From NCBI GenBank assembly GCA_013115135.1, contig JABANP010000244.1:1-64000 (forward strand): 64,000 nucleotides of DNA. Direction: 5' to 3'. This document shows positions 51,201-62,361 of the stretch, piece by piece. A program made the translations under genes and the position numbers. The first letter of the stretch is position 1. The number at the start of each line of letters is the position of its first letter. The stretch comes from Perkinsus olseni. Taxonomy: Eukaryota; Perkinsozoa; Perkinsida; Perkinsidae. Under the pieces are notes generated by a model. That model ran no database searches, was not told the DNA's origin, and worked only from the letters and a program-made list of their open reading frames with translations.

Positions 51201-51444
51201 AATGAATTTCAACTCTCTGTCGCATGTTAATCGCAAAATATCAACTTTTTCGTCACTCTTAAGCTCCTTTAAACTTCTTCCATTTCTAATGATGATAATT
51301 TCCATCGAGATTGAGTCGATAAGTGCTGCTCATGGAGAGCGCTTACCAGGAGGTCTACAGCTATTCAGCCAGCAGCTGGTCGCAAACCCAGTGACTGCTC
51401 ACTCTGTAGCTAGGCGGGAGCAAGGTATTCATCGTGCAGTCTGA
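48268..51444 (+). CDS. Cyclic-nucleotide phosphodiesterase-like protein (PDE class I fold)
   Basis: Multi-exon plus-strand gene starting at ATG 48268. Catalytic-domain blocks in order: LPNPFHSSKHAAQRTHH (about 49537-49590), AAFIVACLCGDV (about 49820-49856), GRFARTSDFLIETEHELAVT (about 49945-50005), YNDKSVLQNFHAATTFEALE (about 50144-50203), VIDCIMSLDVAGHFRRVEEL (about 50545-50607), VIRAADMGFTAMPWE (about 50690-50735), SEYVSQGDDEWAMGIP (about 50867-50913), LPLYHAIQKRVDEY (about 51102-51143). The fold order is that of PDEase_I, but metal and catalytic histidines are changed: HD is GD, the DHPG stretch is replaced, NHH is NFH, HAAD is RAAD. It may be catalytically inactive. The stop is uncertain; 51444 is the last in-frame stop. 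Confidence 0.75.
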
Positions 51445-53224
51445 GGGCACCGGGAGAAAACCAGCTGCAGTGCTATTCCGTTAGCCTGAATAGAACGCGA
51501 GAACCGGGTTGCTTCTTGGAGGATACGCCTGTTCACTTTCTTGCGCCGAGGCCCGAGGGAGAATTCGAATGTCTCGCTGAAACTATGCGTTGCTCTCACG
51601 CCGTGAGGCTTATGGCGAGTGGAAGCTTTGCGCCCTTCCGCCGCTCTGAAACTTCGAAGGGAAGGTGTATGGTGTATGTGGCTCGGTGAGTGGGCTATGC
51701 ATGGCTACCCAAGTATAAGCTGGCAGCCGGCACTTATCGCGAGCCGTCATCATGTGTGACGGCTTCTTCCAAGTTCTCACCGGGACGGTCTACAGGGGGG
51801 TTAATTCGACATAGCGAGAGGAAGGAGGCGACATGTTCAAGTATTTCCAGTCTTACATTAACCCCAAAACATCTGCGTGGGTGCGTATCATGGGGAGGGG
51901 CCCTCCCGGAGGGCCTAGATAAGGAGAAGTGGATTTTGACAGGAGACTGGGCCTCCTTCGACGGCGGGAGAACTTTGGCGCCAGTGGTTCGGGCGTTTCA
52001 ATTGCTGTCAGCGGTCACGCGGTCTGAATCATGTCGTAGAGCAAGGATTTACGACGAACTGTGGGATATAACTTGATACGGAAGAAAGAAGTTCGCTTAC
52101 GGAAGTTCTACAAAAAAAACCTTGTTGATAAGCGTGTTGACACCGCTCCCCTCGACGCCATCGCTCGGGGAAGAGGGGCTGCCTCAGCGGTTCATGACGA
52201 TGGAATCGTAGCATGTCCAATTGTCGACTGCGAATTCGTCTGCAAGGCCCAAAAGGCTCTGAAGACGCGTATAAGAAAGTTCGCGTAGCATGTATGAGCA
52301 TGTAGCAAATGCGTTTCCTCGACTACAAAGCTTCTTGACGTCGGGAGGTTTTTTGGCAGAATTTCCTTTCCACCTTGGAAGTTCCAAGCATAGCTATGCT
52401 TTGGTATCTTGGTGAAGGGATTCTAAGTATCAACAGTTAGCGGGTTCTCGTTTTGATCTCCTCTGAGCCTTCGGAGTGAGCGAGAATGATGAACACTCGG
52501 AAGATATTTACGAGAATCTCGCAATTATGGATATTTTCGCCCACTTTTCAGGTTCTTCGGCAGATAGAATCCAATCGAAGACGCTGGGAGCAGCTCGTAG
52601 ACGCTCGACAATCACCTCAGTCCAGCGGCGTTGGCGGTGGTGGCAGCGATGATGATGATGACGGCGATGATGACGTTGATGTTACAAATTTCCCGAAAAG
52701 AGTGATCAGTATGTGAATTATAGAGTTTTGATTACTGTATGATTATAAGATTTTGTCACTGCGCCACGAAATTAGATGGGGGCTGCCAATGGTTGGCCTC
52801 CTAGAAGGGTATCTTTCAGCACTGTCAATCGAGCAACGTTTCATATAGCATTCCTCTATAACGTTTCCTGTAAGAAATGAGCCATTTTCGTGGCGCGTGA
52901 CGGTAGTTTGGTTCAGTATTACAATGGGTGTCGCCTCGACCCGACCGGAAATGTGAATGGATTGCGAATGAAAGTCATTCCGTGGCGGAAGTTTTTCGTG
53001 CTCCTCAGTTTTGCCGTAGGTCTTGCTTTAGAGGGGTAATCTTTTATAGCGAGAACAGATTCCGAAACCGCAGAATTTTTGGGAAAATTACGTAAATTCG
53101 GCTCGTTTTCTAGGTTCTTTCTGGAAAAATTTTACTCTAAAGTTGGGGTAAAGTTTTTTTTGCACGACGAGGCTGTTGGATTTTCCCGGAGCGCATTCGG
53201 TTGGTTGTAGTGGTGCGTCTCGAT
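51445..53224 (+). other. Interval with unassigned coding-like pieces
   Basis: An open plus stretch at 51690-52076 has no recognised domain (contains WILTGDWASFDGGRTLAPVV). At 52552-52705 an exon-like piece reads VLRQIESNRRRWEQLVDARQ followed by a Gly/Asp-rich run, and may be an early exon of the ankyrin gene or the end of another gene. F1 copies occur at 52757 (antisense) and 52884 (sense). Gene membership is unresolved. Confidence 0.3.
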
Positions 53225-56200
53225 ATGTCATCTGATACCGGCAACTCTGCCTCTACGACGACGGCCACAGCATCACCCTCTCCCGAATCCAAGGTCGCAG
53301 GAGATCCGCTACGGCTGAGCCAAGTTGCCAACAACGATAAGGTGGGATGCTCTCGGTCTGATGATAACCGGTTCGATCCCTGCACGTGTCGCTTTGCGAA
53401 GCATAGTCTTTCGGCGATCCCTGTTTCACGTCGTTTTGCGGAGGTCCTCGGAATTTCGTGGCGCAGTGACGGTCGTCATCCTACTGCTGCTCAGGTTCTA
53501 GAAACCCTTTGTGCATTCTTGCCATCAGTGCTAATCAAACTTAGACGGTTGAGTAAAATATTTCATTGGAGGTTGGACTCGGAAAGAGTTGGAAAGATTC
53601 TCTCCAAAGTGGCGATGGAGGTCAGTAGAGGCACGCGATTCTATTATTTTTCCGAATTATTTTTCCTGCTCACTCGAATTTTCACCTATTCGAGTCGGTT
53701 CGCCGATAAAAATGCGAAAATTTCGAAGGAAAATTTTTTTTTCAGGGCGCGCGATTTTCGGAAATATTTTTGAATCTGGTTGAACCCCTGCTGGCATGTG
53801 AAATTATGAGGAGTCGCTTCTGTCACGGGTATAGATTGGGACTCTATCGTGGATCTTGCAATCTTGCAATTCCTCAACGCTATGGGACCCTGTACCACCG
53901 TTTCAGCTGGACGTCCTGTCCCTTGATCCATTCCACATAGCAGCGTGTGGGGAGGCGGATCTGTTGTGGTTGATGATCGTAACCAGTGACATCGACGTGA
54001 GGAGCTGTCGGGATCATGACGGAGGTAATTTTGGCGGAAAAACGGATTTTTTACGGACAAAAATCGGAAATTTTTTGCGACTTTAGGAACACTGTTGCAG
54101 CGGGCAGCTCGATCGGGGAGTTTGTCGACGGTGATGGTACTGCTGGAAAGGGGATGCAATGTGAATGCGAAAGGATCGGTGAGTGATGATTATGAAAATG
54201 GCGGAGCGAAGCGTTGCGTGTTCGGCAATTTTCGCAGTACTGAGAATAACGGCGAACCTAACTCAGTCTATAGCCGTTGAGAAGTATCTTAGGTTGACCC
54301 TTGCTTCAGTCGGGTTACACTCCTCTGCACGAAGCTTGCTATCTGGTTACCAAACCGGCAATCTGCGATCTGCTGCTGACTCGAGGCGCCAACGTGGACG
54401 CCATTTCTCGGAACGGATCTACGCCGTTGTTTGTGGCCTGTAGGGAACCAGGCGGCGCGGGAGTGGCAGCAACGCTACTCAGGTGAGTGAATAATTTCGT
54501 GGCGCGTGAAGTTGGTAAACTTTTGAAAATTAGTTTCTCGGCGTTAATTTCGGCCTTTGTTCCCGAGAGTTGTTTCGGTATATTTTTTCATGTGAATTTT
54601 ATGCTACATCCCCACCCGCAATAGGTGTTCAGTTTTCTCGACATTGTTGGAAACTGTGGAAAAAGTCTTGCTCTTGTTTTTCCAAGTTTGTCTCGTTAGC
54701 GTGTCGAAGATTCGTAGAATCTTCATACTGCGCGCTGGGGTGAAATCGCGAAGATATTTTATCACCGTATTCACGGGTTAACCTGCGTCTCACTGTAGTG
54801 TGATGTCAATAGTATCTTTATTTTCGTCAGATACGGTGCTCATCCTGATGATGGTGGTGATAAAGGCTGGACGCCTCTCTTCGTAGCGTCATTGACGAGC
54901 CAGAGCGACACTGTTGCTTTGCTGTTGTCGTACAGCGCGTCGATCAACGAGGTGAATTTGACGTGAAAATTGGCCGCTGGTGAATTTCGTGGCGCGCGAC
55001 ATTATCAGGTGAATCCTATTGATGGACGGACGCCCTTGCACGCCGCAGCAGAGGTTGCGGCAATTGATGTTATTGAGATTCTTCTGAGGCATGGAGCTGA
55101 TGTATATGCTAGAGATGTTGTAGGAAATGCAAGATTCCGCAAGATTGCAAGATCTCTGCCTATCGTATGTGTGGTCTTCTCGAATTAGTATCTTTCGGAA
55201 TATAAATATCCAAGGTCGACCTAAGATACTTCAACTGTCGATTACAATCATCTCGAGCATGAGAATCGTATCAGGATAGTTTTCTCGCGCGCCGCAAAAT
55301 TCGAGAAGATTTTTGCTCGTTCATGGACTCCGGGATAATCATGTCTGCATTTCCCATTACATTGGACGCATCGTTTTCGAGGGTCACCTACTAGGTTCGA
55401 CCTAAGATACGCAGGTTGATCTCCCAGAGATTCGTAATCTTCGCGGTGCGCTTTGAGATCGTTGAGGCCGCGTGAAATTTTGCATTTTTTAGCACGACCG
55501 AACCCCAGCGGAAACAGCGGGCGTCGGGCTAGGCCCGGAAGTGTTGGCCCAGCTTCGAGAGGAGGGACGACTCGACGATGGAGAAGTGTTCGACGATGAT
55601 GAGATGATGAAGCTGATGGTGGAGCATCCAAGGGCGAAGGCTGTTAAGGAGGTGAGGTCCCAGGTTCGATCCCCGGCTAGGATATTTTACTGTTCGCTCT
55701 CTCGGAATCTACGACTCTTGGAAGAGGCTCTGGGCTTGATGTGGAGCTCTTGTTACTTGCAGAGAAGTGACGGATTAATCTTGAAATCTTGCTGATCTTG
55801 CATTTTCTCAACGCCTTCAGATGCTCGAAGCGGCTTCGGCAGTTGTCAGACCAGTTGACCGGCTGTCAGCAGCAGCAGGAGACACCATCGTCGACGCGTC
55901 CCCGTGTCCTGATATACTGAACAAGCATCCTGGGTTGATGCCTGCGTTACAGCCAGCAGCTCCCATGGTCAAGAGAATCTTACAGCCCGAAACGGGTTGG
56001 GACGATCAGGTGAGACGTCGTTGCTCGTGGTCAACGCACGACGGGAAGGAATTTGAAGTCTTTTCTTCTGAGTTCACTCTTTCGAGGGGAGTCAGTCTTG
56101 CACGCTTGCACAAGGCGATCGGCGCATAATGTCGTTATGATAATGAGTGGAAGATACCGAAAGATATCATCAACGGACGATTCACTCCGAACTGCTTCGG

Positions 56201-57086
56201 ACAGTTAAGGAGTGTTTTACGAAGCTCGGTACTCGACTGACCGACTGCGGCAGACTCGGAGCCTGGCTTCTTGACTTGCTGAAAAGATTTGTTCTTTCCT
56301 TGGCTTTTTTCTGTGGAGCAAATTTTCATACTTTTTTCGAGTGCCTTGACCTTCTCAAGGGCCTGCACCTTGTGAACTCCGAAGGGCGACGAAACTTATT
56401 AAGGCGAGCATTGAGTGTCGTGCGCCACGCCAGTGGCAGTAAAACGCGCGAGAACGGCTGATTGAATCTCATTCGTGAAATCTTGGGCTCGGAGTTTGCG
56501 GTTAACGGAGGAATAATCAATTGGGTTGAATTTCGCCTTTATTGCCTGGAGCGGGGTTCGAACCTGGGTGTGTTGATAGGAAGTCGACAAGTCCGACAGC
56601 AACTCCAACGGCAACGAGGCGGTTCTCCTTAGCTCGTACAGTGCTACTATGAGCCAGCGTTGTGGCGGAGGAAGCGTGATGACGAGCTTGGGTGGACTAG
56701 ATGTGAGATAATCGAGCCACTTGCAATCTCACTCAATCTTGCATTTCCTTAGGGGATCCCGGAGGATTCTGTGGCCCAGGCTTCCTCGTCCCTTATATCA
56801 TGCATTCCGGCGGCGGTTGATTTTGGGGCATCGGCGTCGAGTGCGACTGGACGGTTTGGTTTAACCTCGGGTGCGTATCTTTACACTTTGCGTCAACCTA
56901 GGTTCAACCTTGGATACTCCTTCCCGTTCAGGTGATACCGACCTCTTGGTGGTTGATGACGATACGCCTTCGAGCTTGAGCGGCGGTGGTATCTTTCGAG
57001 ATCAGCAAATCTTGGCTGCGCCTCCTCCACCGGTCGCCCGATCGCAGCAACAGCAGCAAGGGGGAATGGAGATGATAGGGTTGTAA
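53225..57086 (+). CDS. Ankyrin-repeat protein
   Basis: Plus-strand multi-exon gene ending at TAA 57084-57086. Ankyrin units are visible as DPFHIAACGEADLLWLMI (about 53929-53982), LLQRAARSGSLSTVMVLLER (about 54093-54155), GYTPLHEACYLVTKPAICDL (about 54310-54370) with NGSTPLFVAC, GWTPLFVASLTSQSDTVALL (about 54868-54930) and GRTPLHAAAEVAAIDVIEIL (about 55024-55083). After these come a Glu/Asp-rich segment, a Ser/Ala-rich region and a Gln-rich tail (RSQQQQQGGMEMIGL). Confirmed introns include 54952-55008, which carries F1, and one beginning at 55653 with a tRNA T-arm and ending with an F4 copy. The N-terminal exon (MSSDTGNSASTTTATA) is likely but not proved to join. Confidence 0.7.
55780..55814 (+). 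repeat. F4 intronic element (type copy), CTTGCAATCTTGCATTTCCTC family
   Basis: This copy ends six nt before an acceptor AG in the ankyrin gene. Similar forward copies are at 41892-41927, 53851-53880 and 56720-56750 (again ending at an acceptor). Reverse copies (GTTGAGGAAATGCAAGATTG) are at 35854-35879, 36886-36911, 55121-55150 and 60873-60899, with a weaker one at 50621-50645. Each contains a doubled TCTTGCA word. Confidence 0.75.
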
Positions 57087-57537
57087 CCATATGAATTAGT
57101 ATTAAAGTGTCGATTGCCGGGATCGAACCCGGGTCTTTGGGTGGGGAGATGGTGTGCTTCTTCTGTTACATTTGGTATACTGAGAGATTTTACGTTAGAT
57201 TTGGTCTATTATCTTACGGATGGATTTCAGTGCATTGTGATCGTCTTGGGAGTGACTTTGACTAGCTATCATTATTACGTGCTCATCGTACCTATGTCAT
57301 TTATTGGGTTTTAGAATTGCAGTTACTGGGAATTGAACCGGGGGCCTTTGTCTGGGAGGAGGCGGGCTCTCCGGGCGTAGGGTTGCTCACCGCAGCTCTG
57401 CATGCAGGGGAATGGGTTAGCGAATCCACCCGGCGTCAGGAGTAGACAAAAAGTTGGTATTCATGCGTGTGTATGTATCGGTCGTATTATCATTGTTACA
57501 ACGAAAAAATTTGAAAAGGCTTTTCTCTTGGGGTAAA

Positions 57538-60500
57538 ATGTCGGCTACGGCAGACTTTACCGCCTGGACGGAGAGCCTGCGAGAGGCTAACCTACAGATG
57601 CTTACTGGGGACCGGCGGGGAGTGTCGAATAATATCGAGCGGTTGAGGGAAATTATCAAGCGGGTGGGTTCGGGGCCGAGGCTGGTGGTTTTTGCGCGAC
57701 AGATGCAGGAGAATTCGCCGAGTTTTTACGGGAGAGTGGGGTAGGATAGGTCGATGATGTATTGAGGGTGAATACAAGATTCGTTGTGAGCCACCTTGCT
57801 TAGAGAATTTGTATTCGGTTGCTCGACAGGGCTGACAGGGAGCCTGTGAAGGTGGACGTGGGATAGTGATATTAAACAAGGCTTGAATGCTTTGTCGTAG
57901 TGCTGCCGAGCTTGAACCTTAGGGTTACTCGATGAGTGTTGGGCGATCGAGTTGTGGTTGTTTCAGTTTTCCGGGACACCACAGGAGCTGTTGGAGTTGC
58001 TCCGTGCAATCGTTGGCGATGCTCAGATGACTGTACCGCTAGCATTGATATTAGACCATACGAAGTGAGTTGAGAATGCTGGGCCCTGGGGTTGAACCGG
58101 GGTCGTTCGGTGTCTATCATACAGTGTTGATTGGCAGGGAGAACGGGACAGAGCAGTGGTATGCCGTAGGGGAGGAATGGTTGGCTCGGGAGGCCGACGT
58201 GAGGATGTTGGAATTCGTACCTGGGGATATGAGGTAGAAGGCAAGAATCGAACCTGGGTGCCGCGCATGTGAGAAGAGCATTTCACTACTCGGCCGTTCA
58301 GGAATATAGTCGGCTTGTTGTTAAGACACTCACTGGGCAGCCCGCGGGCAGATCTCGTGCCGACGTTCCTGCGGAGTGTGTTGGAGCGGCATGCCGAGCA
58401 GCTGCCGGCGATTCTGACTTCAGTTCACTGTGAAGTCATGCATGTAAGAGGACTTTTAATGGGCTAGAATTGAAGTATCTTGCGGTTTGGCAGGTCTGCG
58501 TTAGAGCTGATGAGCTCGCTCTCGCTCGGTGGATCGCGGAGCGGAGTGCTAATATATCAGCCCTCGGGAGAGGAGTATCCGAGGCTGATTATAGGAGATG
58601 GTGGTACGTTAAGATACGCGAGGATACTCTGCAGCCATATTCTCTCTCCGCCCTAGAAATTCCGATTTCTTCTACTCTTCCGCGGCTACTCTGTGTATTC
58701 GCTTCGCATCCATGACTGGGAAGCTCCTCACCTGCTGAACCATGGTTGGCTGGTAGAAACTTTCTATTAGAGAAAGCACTCCTAGTAGGAGTACCTAATA
58801 GTTGACGGTAGTACTGTCAACGGTCTCAACTTGAGGCGGACGAAGTCGAAGCTTGGGCCTCCTGCCATCGCTGCCCATAGAGGGTCGATAGGCTCGAATC
58901 GGCCCAGCCTACTCGGCCACCAGGTTTACAAGGTTTTTTGAAGTGAGCTGCTGAATCCTGAGGCGAATATCGTCGGACTCTCTGTAATGTTGGCTCAAAC
59001 CTGCACTGGACTCAAATATATGAGCTCACAGACACACTGTCGAGATTCCTTGGTAGGACTAATCCCTTCGAGTGGGATGGGTTTACTCGTACTCTGAGGG
59101 AGCAGAGGGTTGTCGCCGACAACTTGTCGGGGTGCCCAGACCCGGGAACTAAGAAGTTCTCTTTGGTTGCGTCCCTGCAGAATTGGTCCGACTCCGATCA
59201 GGCGAAGTACTTGCTGTTACTCTCAGGAGGTCAAGCTTGGGGTGTGTATTTGCAGCCGCCTCTTGGTCCTACGTCGTCTCCTAAGGAGACTTCATTTTCT
59301 GTCATGGCGTCGGCCCTCGACCCGTTGCCATTTGAAGCGTGGTGGGCATTGCAGGATCACAAATACCAACAAAATGAATCGGCCGATGGTTATCTTGCCG
59401 ACTTGCGTCGCTTGCTTGTTCTCTCGGGTACTAAACCTGAATCAGCTCCTCCGGTTCCATCTGACAAGTTCCGTGCAGGGTTGCCGGAGACTGTGTCGGC
59501 TCAAGTGCGATTGAGTGCGGCGCCAGAGGCTTCCTTGGGTCTTTCCAGGGTGCGAGGATATATGCCAGCTGATGGGAGCGGTTCAAGATGCTACCTGTCA
59601 GAGACCTGGGCCTCCATACTTGTCGAGCGTGTTCTCCCGGGGAGGGATCCGCTCGACAAGGGCGTCATCTTGGCCGCCGCTAAGACCATGACCGTTCGCA
59701 TGGGCAAGATGGCTCTATGTGGATTGAGGAAAGGAGAGCCGCTAGACTATCTAGCCTAAATACTTGGTCCAGCTCCGATGTTGAGTATAGACTATACTCA
59801 ACATCGGGAATGGACCAAGTATAGACTATACTGTATAGTCTGAGGTCTCGATGCAATCAGTCACTACTGCATTTGGCTGAGCAAGATTCTGCTGGGAAAT
59901 AGACAAATACTTCTCGAGCTACGATAGCGCATTGCGCGATGCCATTGGACCCTGAGTGGTTGTGTTTGCGGTATGATATTGATACTGTTGAAAAGCAGTG
60001 ATATTATTGGATCGAACTTATTAAAATTGAATATCATCAAAATTTATGAAACAGGTTTATTGAAACTGGAGTAATAGTGCGCGTGAATATTCGCTGCGCT
60101 CTCCACCAACGAATGTGTCAACGCCGTTAGGACATATTATCACGAACATTGTGCTACTCCTAGGACTACTGTGTTGCACTCATGCTGGCGCTCCACGCCC
60201 ATCACACGGTCCTGTATGTCCGCAGGCATCAGGACCTCTTCTTCCTGCTCCTACTCATGTAAATCAGGTACGAGGTGGCCTTGAGTTTTGCGCCAACTGA
60301 TGTAACCACTGCGATCAGCGCTGCTCAGAGAGCCTTCGAGCCGCGAGTTGACCCGACCAAAGGGGATAAAGCAACACGCAGTAGCAACGACGCTTGGGTA
60401 AGACTGTAATGTGTCACGCGCCACGAAATTGTTCTCCTAGGTACCCTGCACCCGGGCATTGCATCTGTATGTGGTACTGCGTATGATAGATCTTGGAGGG

Positions 60501-62241
60501 TCTGTGGGCTCCCCGGCATCTGTCGCCCTCGGGAACCTCTTCCCTAGGGGGGTGCCGAGCCATCTGAAAAAGTAAGTTTTTTATAAGCCAGGAGATCGCT
60601 TTAGTGAAAGCGTCGCGCGTCCCTGCAAGCCTCTTACGCGATCGTCTTTAGTTAATACGATTGCTGTTCTGTCTTTTTATGCTTGTCGTATCTCGATTCG
60701 GTTTTTGTGGAGTTCTGTATTCTGGACCTTTTTCCTTCCTTCTCGGGTGAGAGTGTCAGAGGGCAGAGCACGAGATAGTTTCCAAATTCTCAGATATGTG
60801 GGGGGTATGCTCGCTGGTGGTCGTAGGGGAGACAGTGCCCAAGACGTGACCGGCGATGCTATGTGTAAGTTGGGCGTTGAGGAACCGCAAGAGAGCAAGA
60901 TTTGAATGTTTTCTAAGCCTACAAGAGCAATAGGGGTGCTAAATAAACCAATTCTGAAACTCCGGGTCGATCCTGGAACCGCCTTTCACGCGTAGAAAGC
61001 AGTTCGGGGATGAATTTTGAGTTATAGAACCCGTGTGCTGAACAGGAGGAATATCTCGACCGCGCGCCACGAAACTCGAGTCGCCAGCGATGCCGAGTTG
61101 TGACCGTGCGTCGTTTTCAGTGGTAGAACTGGCTCGGCACCAGACGGCAGACCTCAGTGGCAGCACCCCTAGAGGGGACCATCGGAGCGAAGGCGTGAAA
61201 GCTGTTATTGGGAAGCTGATTACGATGAGCATATCAGCGTCGGAAGGGAACAGGCATAATCAGGTCAGGATACGACGGAGGGAGTCTACTGGAAATTTAA
61301 CGAAGAATTTTTTCTCGGCTCGGAAAATTTTGAAAATTTTTATCTGGTGGACTCTTACAGGCGAGGGATTCTGCCGAGGGGTTAGATGAGCAAGCTCGTC
61401 GTCTGTTGGGCTCCGAAGGTCTACTGGGCCTGGTCGAGTCGCGGCTGCTGCCGTTGATTGAGAACAGAAGGGCCCTGGGGATGATCAAAGAGGTGAGGCC
61501 CCGGGTTCGATCCCGGGGAAGGCTATTTTTCTCTTCAGATATCGGAGGTCTATTCTCATGTACCACTTGAAAGAGTGATTGGTATGATAGGACTGCCGCA
61601 GACTCCCGAAGGTGAGCGGCTCGGGTGTTTTCACGATGAAAAAAATATTCAGAAAAAATCCGGGTGTTGGTAATTAGCTAGTACTTCGAGACCAAAAAGG
61701 TGGGTGGAATTTTTTTTTGGTGGTCTGAGCGATAAAAAATATACCAAAACAAAAAATGGTGAGGAAAAAGTAAGGTAAAAAATAGTAAAAATCCTCTTTT
61801 CCGAACTACAGCTTTTTCGAGTTCAACACTTACTCTTCTGGTGACGGGTCCAAGCTTTAGGAGGGAAAAAGTCGAACCTGGGATGGAACTATTGTTACGA
61901 CTGAGAAGCCCCAATGTTGCTTTCTAGGTGCGGAGCGATTCGCAGTCCTGGTGGATCTTTTCAATAGCTGTCGAAGTCTGTGTGGTACGTCCGAGTTGAA
62001 AGTGGCTGATGGCTTTGTTATCTTTCAAAGGAAGAGGCCGGCCGATGTTAATGTGGCAAAAACGGTAGAAATGGCCGAACGGGAGAGCCCGGATTCCCTA
62101 CTGTCTTTCACGCTCGAGACCCCAGGTTCGATTCCCACCTTGGGCTTTTGCTTTTTAGAGTCGGTGCATGGACGTGGCGTTGAACAGTATAGGGTTGCCC
62201 CGGAGCTCCCGAGAGGGAATGGCATGAGGACGATCGACTGA
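57538..62241 (+). CDS. PCI-domain protein (COP9 signalosome / eIF3-like subunit)
   Basis: Starts MSATADFTAWTESLREAN at 57538. Frame-consistent early exons end at 57739 and 58064 and include 58125-58233 and 58302-about 58430, reading helical repeat-like sequence (LIGRENGTEQWYAVGEEWLA; LVPTFLRSVLERHAEQLPAI). Later blocks: LHLYVVLRMIDLGGSVGSP (about 60451-60505), ARRLLGSEGLLGLVESRLLP (about 61394-61455), YSHVPLERVIGMIGLPQTPE (about 61552-61610) and a winged-helix-like ELKVADGFVIFQRKR (about 61995-62038). The last two fit the helical-to-winged-helix turn of a PCI domain. Whether 57538-58700 and 60400-62241 form one gene is inference; the Gag fragment lies between them. Confidence 0.5.
58065..58124 (-). 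repeat. 60-nt intron carrying an antisense tRNA T-arm
   Basis: Contains CCTGGGGTTGAACCGGGG, a T-arm variant in antisense. It splits coding sequence LILDHTK and VLIGRENG in the PCI-type gene. Confidence 0.6.
58234..58301 (-). repeat. 68-nt intron made of a nearly whole antisense tRNA-like sequence
   Basis: On the minus strand, A-box-like GAACGGCCGAGTAGTG and a B box (CAGGTTCGATTCTTGCC) lie at tRNA spacing and span almost the entire intron. Host frame across it (FVPGDMR to NIVGLLLRHS) fixes the ends. Confidence 0.65.
58999..59759 (+). mobile_element. Retrotransposon Gag-like fragment
   Basis: An open stretch reads LSRFLGRTNPFEWDGFTRTL, then an ORF to TAA at 59757-59759 with YLADLRRLLVLSG and VPSDKFRAGLPETVSAQVRL. 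This arrangement (W-D-G start, helical middle, L-R-x-L then F-x-x-G-L-P) is typical of retrotransposon Gag (Retrotrans_gag-like). No zinc knuckle, protease or reverse transcriptase follows. It sits between exons of the PCI-type gene, probably inside a large intron, and is followed at once by a long palindrome. Confidence 0.6.
59761..59821. repeat. Nested palindrome (two-tier hairpin)
   Basis: The outer arms TACTTGGTCC (59761-59770) and GGACCAAGTA (59812-59821) enclose an inner near-perfect palindrome 59775-59807, whose arms are CCGATGTTGAGTATAG and its complement. A further TATAGACTATAC repeat follows to 59841. It starts immediately after the Gag stop codon. It could be a terminal structure of the element or an unrelated foldback. 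Confidence 0.85.
61493..61538 (+). repeat. 46-nt intron that is a sense tRNA T-arm
   Basis: After the donor GTGAGG it reads CCCCGGGTTCGATCCCGGGG, a perfect T-stem-loop with B box, then a pyrimidine tract and CAG. A sister intron starts at 55653 (GTGAGGTCCCAGGTTCGATC), with the same offset from the donor, in the ankyrin gene. Other T-arm pieces lie near 36418, 42152, 44655, 45546, 45701, 49865, 50997, 53365, 56557, 57119, 57322, 60963, 61870 and 62120. Confidence 0.75.
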
Positions 62242-62361
62242 TCTTTTGTGTTTCTAATTCCGGAGAATTTTAGAACAGTTAGTGTTGCGCTCCAAGTGCG
62301 GGTGGGGATTCTTCGCTGTGCGCGTAGAGTATCTTTCCTGCATTTGAGCACTCCCCAAAAA

